Shown: piece after piece, positions 1 through 5,649 of the stretch | How the letters are laid out: every line of letters starts with the position of its first letter | Position numbering within the stretch: the stretch's first letter is position 1 | DNA from: an uncultured Prevotellaceae bacterium | GTDB taxonomy: Bacteria; Bacteroidota; Bacteroidia; Bacteroidales; Bacteroidaceae | Direction of reading: 5' to 3' | Assembly: GCA_946644025.1 (NCBI GenBank) | Contig: CAMPCG010000199.1 | Coordinates: forward strand, 1-5,649 | Length of the DNA stretch: 5,649 nucleotides | Position numbers and translations under genes: made by a program | Notes under the pieces: generated by a model | Told to the model about the DNA's origin: nothing | What the model saw: the letters and a program-made list of their open reading frames with translations, nothing else | Databases searched by the model: none

Positions 1-2099
1 TGCAGAAGGCACAGTACGACATGTACCGCGTGCAGGCCAACCAGCGCATGGCGGCGCTGAAGGCGGAAGCCAAGGAGCACCAGCGCAAAGCCGAACTGGA
101 GAAGCAAGCCGGGCACGAGGCCGCCGCCGCCGAGCAGCGCACGAAGGCGATGGTTGCCCTGCGCGACGCTGAGAACGTGCGCCTCTCGCTGGGCCTGACG
201 CTGGCCGAGGAAACGAAGAAGGAGGAAGAGCAGAAAGCCGAGCTGCTGAAGATTCAGGAGGAGAGCCAGAACCGCCTCTATACGTCGCTGCGTGAATGGG
301 CCGACCTGCTGACGAGCAGTCTGCAGGGGGTATTCGAGGCGAGCCATGCGGGCGACGCGGAATACTACAACGAGCGGGCGAAGCTCGACCTGACTGGCAA
401 GGGCGGGCCAGGCGCAGGCACCTATGTGGTCATCGACGATGCAGGCACCAGCGACGCCACCGCACATTATGAATACCTCGACGAGCGCCAGGCACTGGAA
501 AGGCAGCACGAGATAGAAGTCCAGAACGCTCAGGCGGAAGCCTGGCGCAAGCTCATGGACGATCTTAACATGAAGATGAGCGAGCAGATAACGGACTGGA
601 TGAACAGCGCGCTGCAGAGCCAGAGCATCGACGCGAATACGCAGGCCGTGATTGCCAACACCGAGGCGCTGTGGGCACAACTGGGACAGACGGGCGGGCA
701 GCAGGCTCCCGTCATCGACGGCTACAGGCGCAATGCCGAGGGCTTCGCCGTTGACGAGCAGGGACAAACTATTGCCCCCGTGCAGCCCGTGGAGATGCCG
801 ACGGCGGAGGGCGAGACCCCGGCGTGGAAGCCCGTCTGGCAGATGACCGAAGAGGAGCGGGCGGCCAACCAGGAGGGAATCATCTCCATGTGGCAGACCT
901 ACTCGCAGGCTGGCAACGAGGCTATGGCGCAGATGAGCGAGGCCATCGGCGCACTGCCTAACCCCGTGCCCGACCCCGTGAGTCTTACGCCTGAATCGGC
1001 AGAAGTGGTGGGCGAGAACGCGGCGGCGGTTTATAACGCTGCTGCCGATGCGAAGATTGCCGCCAACGACCGCGAGACGCAGGTGGTGGTGAGCAATTCC
1101 GAAAAGCAGAAAAAGGCTCAGACGGATGCCAACAACCAGACCACCAAGAACACGCAGTCGTCGTTTGCCAAAATGGCCGCTGCCGCCAATATGTACGGCA
1201 TCGCCTATCAGACGATGAGCAACGACAACCTTTCGACGGCGCAGAAGTTCCAGGTGTTTGCCCTGCAAGCCGCAGGACAGGCTGCAATCTCGATGCTGAC
1301 GATGGATCTGGCAGCAGGGCAGGCCAAGAATACGGTACAGATGCCGGGCATTCTGGGCAAACTGCTGGGCGAAATGCCTTACCCAGCAGCCATCGCCACC
1401 TTTGCGGGCATCACTGCCCTGATGGGCGGACTGATGGCCCTGGCTATGTCGTCGGTCACTAAGTCGAAGTCGCAAATCGCACAAGTATCGGGCACATCTG
1501 TAGGTGCAGGCCGTCTGGCGACGGGCATGCTGACCTACGCAGAGGGTAACGTGAACGAGCTGACCGATCCGGCCTCGCTGACGCCTGGCAGGCAGTACAA
1601 CGTGGACGGGGCCGACGGCAAGACCTACCGCGCAAAGTACATGGGCAAGGGGGCGAAGACCCACATCACCAACGGCCCGGAATTCCACCTCGTGGGCGAG
1701 GCAGGCCGCGAGGCTATCATCGACGCGAAGACCACCCGTCTGCTGCAGATGAACGACACGGGCATCTGGCGCGACATCCAGACGCTCTACAACGGCGGCT
1801 CCATCTCCGGGCTGAGCACCCGCCGCCGTCGCGGCGGCGTGAGAGCCTTTGCGGATGGCAACGTCGGGGATTTCGAGGAGATGGCTGATGGCGGAGGGCT
1901 GATGGCTGATGGCGGCGCAGACATGGGCTTCGACCCCGCAGCCTTGCAGGCTTCGCTCGACCGCAACAGTGAGGTGCAAGAGCTCCTATTGGAGCGCCTG
2001 CAGTATCCGCTGACCGTGGCTGGCACCGGCCCAAACGGTGTGGTGGCCATGTACGACAAGTTGAAGAAGGAGGCCCAGCGCCACGGGGTGGATTATTAG
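1..2099 (+). CDS. phage tail tape measure protein, C-terminal part (5' truncated by the window)
   Basis: The frame is open from the left edge, so the ATG at 21 is probably internal and the true start lies outside the window. About 699 codons are visible. Numbering from that ATG, residues 1-95 are rich in Lys, Glu, Ala and Gln and look like a coiled coil. Residues 235-285 hold a Pro-rich linker and acidic stretches, followed by a long Ala/Gln-rich helical part. Residues 455-479 (nt 1383-1457) form a hydrophobic Ala/Gly/Met/Leu helix like the membrane-type segments of tape measure proteins. The C-terminus has VGEAGREAIID (nt 1692-1724), a version of the VGEAGPE motif common at tape measure C-termini, surrounded by A-D/E-G-N/G motifs (YAEGN, FADGN, MADGG twice). 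In this family the protein spans the tail tube lumen, sets tail length and can help DNA entry. Family assignment is by motif and architecture. It ends TAG, and the next gene starts 44 bp later on the same strand. Confidence 0.86.
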   Translation, partial: QKAQYDMYRVQANQRMAALKAEAKEHQRKAELEKQAGHEAAAAEQRTKAMVALRDAENVRLSLGLTLAEETKKEEEQKAELLKIQEESQNRLYTSLREWADLLTSSLQGVFEASHAGDAEYYNERAKLDLTGKGGPGAGTYVVIDDAGTSDATAHYEYLDERQALERQHEIEVQNAQAEAWRKLMDDLNMKMSEQITDWMNSALQSQSIDANTQAVIANTEALWAQLGQTGGQQAPVIDGYRRNAEGFAVDEQGQTIAPVQPVEMPTAEGETPAWKPVWQMTEEERAANQEGIISMWQTYSQAGNEAMAQMSEAIGALPNPVPDPVSLTPESAEVVGENAAAVYNAAADAKIAANDRETQVVVSNSEKQKKAQTDANNQTTKNTQSSFAKMAAAANMYGIAYQTMSNDNLSTAQKFQVFALQAAGQAAISMLTMDLAAGQAKNTVQMPGILGKLLGEMPYPAAIATFAGITALMGGLMALAMSSVTKSKSQIAQVSGTSVGAGRLATGMLTYAEGNVNELTDPASLTPGRQYNVDGADGKTYRAKYMGKGAKTHITNGPEFHLVGEAGREAIIDAKTTRLLQMNDTGIWRDIQTLYNGGSISGLSTRRRRGGVRAFADGNVGDFEEMADGGGLMADGGADMGFDPAALQASLDRNSEVQELLLERLQYPLTVAGTGPNGVVAMYDKLKKEAQRHGVDY
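1383..1457 (+). other. hydrophobic helix in the tape measure protein
   Basis: These 25 codons encode an uncharged stretch of Ala, Gly, Ile, Leu, Met and Phe that opens with PAAIATFAG and closes with LMALAMSS, followed at once by a Lys/Ser segment. Length and composition would suit a membrane-spanning or tube-packed helix. Tape measure proteins often carry such segments, which in some phages act in the inner membrane during DNA entry. The assignment is by eye; no topology prediction was run. Confidence 0.6.
1821..1839 (+). other. perfect 8-bp all-GC inverted repeat inside the tape measure gene
   Basis: Bases 1821-1828 (CGCCGCCG) pair perfectly with 1832-1839 (CGGCGGCG), leaving a three-base TCG loop. 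In frame this encodes Arg-Arg-Arg-Arg-Gly-Gly, so the hairpin may simply follow from CGC and GGC codon choice. It is not followed by a T-run, so it is not a standard terminator. The structure is directly visible; any function is unproven. Confidence 0.45.
1880..1915 (+). repeat. 21-bp-period tandem repeat encoding MADGG twice
   Basis: The 15-base string GATGGCTGATGGCGG occurs at 1880-1894 and again at 1901-1915. The 21-bp period keeps the frame and gives a seven-residue repeat, MADGGGL followed by MADGGAD. It lies in the Gly/Asp-rich C-terminal tail of the tape measure protein, just after FADGN. A recent slippage duplication is the simplest explanation, since two copies retain identical codons. 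A change in copy number would leave the frame intact. Confidence 0.75.
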
Positions 2100-2125
2100 A
2101 GAATAGTGAAGAGTGAAGAGTGAAT
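2098..2125 (+). repeat. heptanucleotide tandem repeat AGTGAAG in the intergenic gap
   Basis: AGTGAAG occurs at 2105-2111 and 2112-2118, then AGTGAAT at 2119-2125. AGAGAAT at 2098-2104 is a degenerate fourth unit that overlaps the tape measure stop codon. Because seven is not a multiple of three, the TGA in successive units (2107, 2114, 2121) falls in each of the three forward frames, so the repeat stops translation in every frame. I associate very similar repeats with Bacteroidales intergenic DNA from memory; no search was possible. It sits immediately before the AT-rich leader of the large tail gene. Confidence 0.8.
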
Positions 2126-2143
2126 AATAAACAGTTAAGAGAT

Positions 2144-5014
2144 ATGGAGCATTTAAGACTTGAAGTATTCGATCGCGAGGGAACGGGCAGCAAGTTTGTC
2201 GTGCTGCCTAAGAACACGAGCATCACCATCCGCCGCACGTCGCAGCTGTTCGGCAGCGGCGCACTTTGGACCTACGACTTTCAGCTGAACATCGCCGCCA
2301 ATGCGCACATCTTCGGCACGGCGGGCGAGATACACGGGAGCCGCTTGCACGAGCAGATAGACAAGCGGAAGGCCCGCCTCTGGGCCGAGAACGTGCCGAT
2401 GTACCTGGGCTACCTGCGACTGGGCAGTGAGGTGGAGGTGGATAGCGACGGCAATGTTGACGTGAGCTTTGAGAGTGGACAGAAGACGTTCAGCGACCTG
2501 ATCGAGGGGGCGAAAGCAAATCAGGTGCCATTGATGTCAGACGTGATGATCGGTCTGGCACTGTGGCGGAAGCGTAAAGTATCGGTGAAGGTCAGGCTGA
2601 AGGCATCGCCGGTACTCACCACCGAGCACGTCCTGCTGTTGTCGGAGTCGAGTGAGGTGTTCTACCAGACAAACCCTCACACGGGAACACGCGGACGCGA
2701 CGTGCCGTTCAGTGCCGACGGCGAGGGGGAACTGCAGGCCGTGCAGGAATACCCGAGAATGGTATTCCCAAGACTGGAGGAAGGCACCTTCGACGATCTG
2801 ACGGGCGAGGGTCTGACAGAAATCGACTGCATCAACACCGACAGTGCCTACGACGACGCCCATCCCTATTGTAACGTAGCCCTGTGCTATCAGCGGCAGG
2901 GCTACGAGAAGAAACAGAAGGACGGCAGCGTGCAGACAGACTACAGCGGCGAGCCGGAAGCGCAGCGCGGCTACGAGTATATGCCAGCCAACCGCCTGAA
3001 CTCGGCTCCGAACTTCTACGTAATCTACTGGCTGCGCTGTCTGATGAAGCACCTCGGCATCCACATCGAGGAAAACCAGATGACGGGCGTGGAAGATCTG
3101 AGGCGGCTGTTCTTCGTGAACACGAACTGCGCATACAAGGAACCCGAGACCCTGCGTACCTCCGCCATCGACAGCCGCTACGGAAAGTACCAGTTCCACA
3201 TGAATGGCAGGAAGATACAGCGGCTCGTGCCTGAATACTTCGGCAGGCGCGAGACGGGCGACTACGACATCCCATCCTTTGAGCGGCGGGAGAACGTGAA
3301 CGCCGAGGAGAGCGGCTTTACCTGCACCGACTTCAAGTCGGCCACTGGCACCACGCCGCCGGAGCTGAAGAACATCAAGAGCGTGAAGGTTGACATCGAG
3401 AGCGTGGAGCGGTGGGAGGACAGCGACCGTGAGCGCTACGAGCGCGACAACGGGTACCTGCACCGCGCATACGCCACGCCGGAATGCTTTCCAGACGCGG
3501 AGATATCGGAGACTATCAAGGCCCTTGAGAACGGCTTCGGCATCCGCCTGCTGTTCAGCGACGACTACAAGCGCGTACGCATCGTACTGCTTAGGAACAT
3601 CTTCCGCAGCACGGCGGTGCAACATATCGACTGCGAGATCGTGAAGCCGGAGGAGAAGGTGGAGAACTGCATACGGGGCTTCCGCATGACCTACGGCGAC
3701 AAGGACGACACCCACTTCCACTACAAGGGGTTCGACGACCTGCTGCCCCACAAGAAGGAGATGTGGCAGGACAACAGCGACACGCACGATTATTCGAAGT
3801 GGAAACTCGATGCAAACTACGCCGACATCATCAAGCGCGTGAACGCCTTCGACAAGACGTGTTACGTGACCCCTGCCACGGGCAACGCCTACGGCATCAA
3901 AATCGACAAGGATGCCAAGCGCTACGACGAGCTGTACCCCTCGCTGTTCGGCTACGGCGAGTACATGGACGCCGAGGACGGCGACTGTACGGGCGAGGAG
4001 GAGACCATAGAGACAATAGAGATGGGCTTCATGCCGGCCATCATGAACGACCTGAACATGGATCAGGAACGCATGGGCGACACCAAACAGCGGTTCGCCC
4101 TGTTCGTGGACGAGACGATGCGTCCACGCCGCCCGGCGCTGAAGGACGACGACACAGACTACAATGACCCCGGCACGGAGTACCCCATCTACGGCAGCGG
4201 CGGGCTATACGACGAGAGCGAGGATGCACCGACGCGCAGGATGAAAGCCGACGACGGCATTGTGAAGCCGGGCGAGTTTGCCGTGAGGTCGGACATGTAC
4301 GCCCGTATGGACGGCTACCAGCTCTATACGACCCTGGTCTTTGGCTCCATCTTCGACATTTTCGAGATTCCCGTGACGATGAACATCGACGGCCACATCA
4401 ATGAGGGCTACCGGCTGTACCTGCAGGACAACTACACGCCGAACGACAACGGCGTATCGCCCATAGAGACCCACGACTGGGGACTGACGCTGGGCATTAT
4501 GCGCGGATCGGGCGACGACGCCTACGTGCGCTACGAGGGGGACCCTGACGACAGCGAGGGCAACGACACGTGGGGACTCGTGGCGGGCAGCAGCGTGACG
4601 GCACACCCGGACACTTGCGACAACTACGGAAACGAGTGGGACTACAACGGGAAGCAGGAGGGCATCGGACCGGAAGACCGCATCTCGCTGAAACTTCGTG
4701 CCGAGAAGCCGAATCCATACTTTGACCCGACGAAGCCGGAGGGCAAGAGTAACCGCCGCTACCTGAAGATAGACAACGAGAACCTGCGGGGGCGCGGGCT
4801 CAGTGATCAGTTCTATAAGGAGTATAGCCACTGGATACGTAATGCCCGCATCTGGAAGGGCACGGTGAGGATGGAACTGGCGCAGCTGCTGACCATCGAC
4901 GACACGGTGCGCGTGACGGTGGGCGACGTGACGGGTTTTATCAAGGAAATGGAGTACAGCATCGACATGCAGACGGGGCTGGGCAACGTGACGCTGCAGG
5001 TTATGTATATCTGA
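2144..5014 (+). CDS. large tail-tip / baseplate hub-type protein of Bacteroidales phages (putative)
   Basis: This is a 956-residue protein from ATG 2144. A GTG at 2120 would add eight residues (964 in total), but it lies inside the heptad repeat, so I prefer the ATG, whose leader is A-rich as is usual in Bacteroidota. The N-terminal domain is beta-rich and has IHGSRLH (nt 2330-2350), then a VEVD segment and SFESG (about nt 2432-2479). The middle is acidic and rich in Tyr and Asp. A Gly/Asp-rich region covers about nt 4193-4711. The end (nt 4913-5011) has VTVGDVTGFIKEMEYS, a GLG turn and a final beta strand ending MYI. From memory, this N- and C-terminal pattern recurs in large proteins encoded after tape measure genes in Bacteroidales prophages, where a tail-tip hub role is plausible. 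No signal peptide, membrane segment or enzyme motif is evident. The open frame is certain; the hub role is inferred from position and resemblance. A tail-fibre-associated protein is the main alternative. Confidence 0.62.
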   Translation: MEHLRLEVFDREGTGSKFVVLPKNTSITIRRTSQLFGSGALWTYDFQLNIAANAHIFGTAGEIHGSRLHEQIDKRKARLWAENVPMYLGYLRLGSEVEVDSDGNVDVSFESGQKTFSDLIEGAKANQVPLMSDVMIGLALWRKRKVSVKVRLKASPVLTTEHVLLLSESSEVFYQTNPHTGTRGRDVPFSADGEGELQAVQEYPRMVFPRLEEGTFDDLTGEGLTEIDCINTDSAYDDAHPYCNVALCYQRQGYEKKQKDGSVQTDYSGEPEAQRGYEYMPANRLNSAPNFYVIYWLRCLMKHLGIHIEENQMTGVEDLRRLFFVNTNCAYKEPETLRTSAIDSRYGKYQFHMNGRKIQRLVPEYFGRRETGDYDIPSFERRENVNAEESGFTCTDFKSATGTTPPELKNIKSVKVDIESVERWEDSDRERYERDNGYLHRAYATPECFPDAEISETIKALENGFGIRLLFSDDYKRVRIVLLRNIFRSTAVQHIDCEIVKPEEKVENCIRGFRMTYGDKDDTHFHYKGFDDLLPHKKEMWQDNSDTHDYSKWKLDANYADIIKRVNAFDKTCYVTPATGNAYGIKIDKDAKRYDELYPSLFGYGEYMDAEDGDCTGEEETIETIEMGFMPAIMNDLNMDQERMGDTKQRFALFVDETMRPRRPALKDDDTDYNDPGTEYPIYGSGGLYDESEDAPTRRMKADDGIVKPGEFAVRSDMYARMDGYQLYTTLVFGSIFDIFEIPVTMNIDGHINEGYRLYLQDNYTPNDNGVSPIETHDWGLTLGIMRGSGDDAYVRYEGDPDDSEGNDTWGLVAGSSVTAHPDTCDNYGNEWDYNGKQEGIGPEDRISLKLRAEKPNPYFDPTKPEGKSNRRYLKIDNENLRGRGLSDQFYKEYSHWIRNARIWKGTVRMELAQLLTIDDTVRVTVGDVTGFIKEMEYSIDMQTGLGNVTLQVMYI
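4193..4711 (+). other. Asp/Gly/Tyr-rich region near the C-terminus of the large tail protein
   Basis: From GSGGLYDESE to the segment before NPYFDP the protein is dominated by short beta-like stretches joined by loops rich in Asp, Asn and Gly. The densest loop is at nt 4502-4576, where about six of 25 residues are Asp. Other such loops read DNYTPNDNG and DNYGNEWDYNG. The region precedes the more typical-looking C-terminal segment, so it may be an inserted domain. Boundaries are approximate. Metal or carbohydrate binding is possible from composition only. Confidence 0.4.
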
Positions 5015-5083
5015 TTGAAGTTTTGCTGCCCTTGCATTTGTTGCATATCAACTTTAAATTGCCAACACAAAGACGATACGACC
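5015..5083 (+). promoter_or_regulatory. 69-bp AT-rich intergenic gap and leader of the DUF6712-like gene
   Basis: The gap is clearly richer in A and T than the genes beside it. It contains TTGCAT twice (5032-5037 and 5041-5046) and a short imperfect inverted repeat, GTTG/CAAC, at 5040-5052. The bases before the ATG at 5084 are A-rich (ACACAAAGACG) with no AGGAGG-like sequence, consistent with Bacteroidota translation starts. I find no convincing Bacteroidales promoter: TTTG occurs at 5022 and 5037, but neither is 19-21 bases before a good TAnnTTTG. There is no stem followed by a T-run. The gap may only be a translation leader within a longer transcript. Confidence 0.35.
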
Positions 5084-5649
5084 ATGTTAATAACAACTCA
5101 GAACGAGATACAGGCCCTGATGCCTACGGCGCGGTGGGATAAACCCCAAGTGCTGTTCGGCTACCTGGAGGAAGAGGAAGCGGTGGCCCTGGAGCCGCTG
5201 CTGGGGGCTTCGCTCTATCAGCATGTGCTGACGGAGTATGACCGGCTGCGGCAGAAGTACATCGACATCACGGCTACCACCGTGCGGCCTACGGGCAAGG
5301 CGAAACAGGACCCGAGGCTGGCGCACGCCGACGTGACGGAACGGCTGGAGCAGGTGGCGCAGGGCAAGTACCGCGAGACCTACACCACGCCGGAGGAGGG
5401 CGAGAAGGAGGTGCCCGTCACCGACTTGAAGACCATCAAACTCATCCGCATCTGTCAGCAGATAGAGTGGTACCGGATGCTGGCGCACAAGGCTGGACTG
5501 CTGACGGTATCGTTCAACGAGGGCGGGGGCATGAATGTGTCTTCAGGCGAGAGCTACGACCCGGCTGACGAGAAGGCGAAGGACAGGGTGGTAAAGGACG
5601 CCTGGATGAGCGCGGGCAGGGCGACGGACTCGCTGCTGCTGTTCCTGGA
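5084..5649 (+). CDS. DUF6712-like phage structural protein (3' truncated by the window)
   Basis: The frame opens at ATG 5084 and runs off the right edge after 188 complete codons without a stop. The N-terminus MLITTQNEIQALMP, the segment LLGASLYQHVL, the Trp-Tyr helix QQIEWYRMLAHKAG, the turn FNEGGGMNVSSGESYDPAD and the last visible residues LLLFL recall the DUF6712 family of Bacteroidales phages and prophages, which I recognise from memory. Those proteins are about 200 residues long, so probably only a few C-terminal residues are missing. Most of the visible sequence looks helical and highly charged. No biochemical function is established. The shape and size could suit a small virion adaptor or tail completion protein, which is inference. 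The first codons are A/T-rich (TTA, ATA, ACA, ACT) and then GC-rich as in the rest of the window, which supports this start. Confidence 0.7.
   Translation, partial: MLITTQNEIQALMPTARWDKPQVLFGYLEEEEAVALEPLLGASLYQHVLTEYDRLRQKYIDITATTVRPTGKAKQDPRLAHADVTERLEQVAQGKYRETYTTPEEGEKEVPVTDLKTIKLIRICQQIEWYRMLAHKAGLLTVSFNEGGGMNVSSGESYDPADEKAKDRVVKDAWMSAGRATDSLLLFL

Noticed and set aside
1717..2238. A 173-codon minus-strand frame crossing the heptad repeat
   Set aside because: The repeat has no stop on the minus strand and reads as FTLHSSLF, which lets a spurious frame cross the gap. The remainder is Arg/Ser/Pro-rich noise.
2537..3787. A 416-codon open frame on the minus strand, opposite the large tail gene
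   Set aside because: It is rich in Val, Leu, Ala and Arg with no recognisable domain, as expected from the complement of a GC-rich gene with biased third positions. The plus-strand gene here has clear protein-like composition and runs through without interruption.
4205..4831. A 208-codon open frame on the minus strand
   Set aside because: It has the same Val/Arg/Leu-rich composition and lies fully inside the large tail gene. It is best explained as a shadow of codon bias.
5021..5062. A Bacteroidales-type promoter (TTTG then TAnnTTTG) in the second gap
   Set aside because: TTTG is present at 5022 and 5037, but the only TA-box-like sequence (TAAATTGC at 5055) is a partial match and the spacings are about 29 and 14 bases instead of 19-21.
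5015..5083. A transcription terminator after the large tail gene
   Set aside because: The only inverted repeat has four-base arms (GTTG/CAAC) and no T-run follows, so the next gene is probably on the same transcript.
5087..5488. A 133-codon minus-strand frame opposite the DUF6712-like gene
   Set aside because: The plus-strand frame resembles a phage family and has a sensible start, whereas the minus-strand product is Leu/Arg/His-rich without motifs.
1..5649. A new defence, retroelement or diversity-generating system
   Set aside because: All three genes read as virion structural proteins. No reverse transcriptase, nuclease, toxin-antitoxin pair, template/variable repeat pair or CRISPR-like spaced repeat is visible.

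Overview
The window is part of a phage or prophage structural module, most likely from a Bacteroidales bacterium or its phage. It has three consecutive genes on the + strand with almost no space between them. The first is the C-terminal part of a tail tape measure protein, cut by the left edge. The second is a very large (about 956-residue) protein that resembles the hub/baseplate-type tail proteins of Bacteroidales prophages. The third is the first 188 codons of a small protein resembling the DUF6712 family of Bacteroidales phages, cut by the right edge. No RNA gene, CRISPR array, transposase or integrase is visible.

The taxonomic guess has three bases. The protein families recall Bacteroidales prophages. 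Gene starts lie in A/T-rich leaders without a clear Shine-Dalgarno sequence, as is usual in Bacteroidota. The first intergenic gap also carries a 7-bp tandem repeat (AGTGAAG) of a kind I associate from memory with Bacteroidales intergenic DNA. The coding regions are GC-rich, by eye near 60%, with G/C-ending codons, which would fit a GC-rich member such as Alistipes or a high-GC Prevotella relative. I cannot choose a genus.

Layout: 1-2099 is the tape measure C-terminus, with a coiled-coil-like charged start, a Pro-rich linker, a hydrophobic helix and a C-terminal Gly-rich tail with a VGEAGxE motif. 2100-2143 is a short AT-rich gap holding the heptad repeat. 2144-5014 is the large tail protein. 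5015-5083 is a 69-bp AT-rich gap. 5084 to the end is the DUF6712-like protein. In a siphovirus-like assembly the tape measure sets tail length and the hub-type protein would cap the tail tip. The third protein has no established role.

I see no evidence of a new defence or regulatory system. The points most worth checking are the all-frame-stop heptad repeat between the first two genes, the Asp/Gly-rich region near the end of the large protein, and the placement of the DUF6712-like gene after the tail-tip gene.
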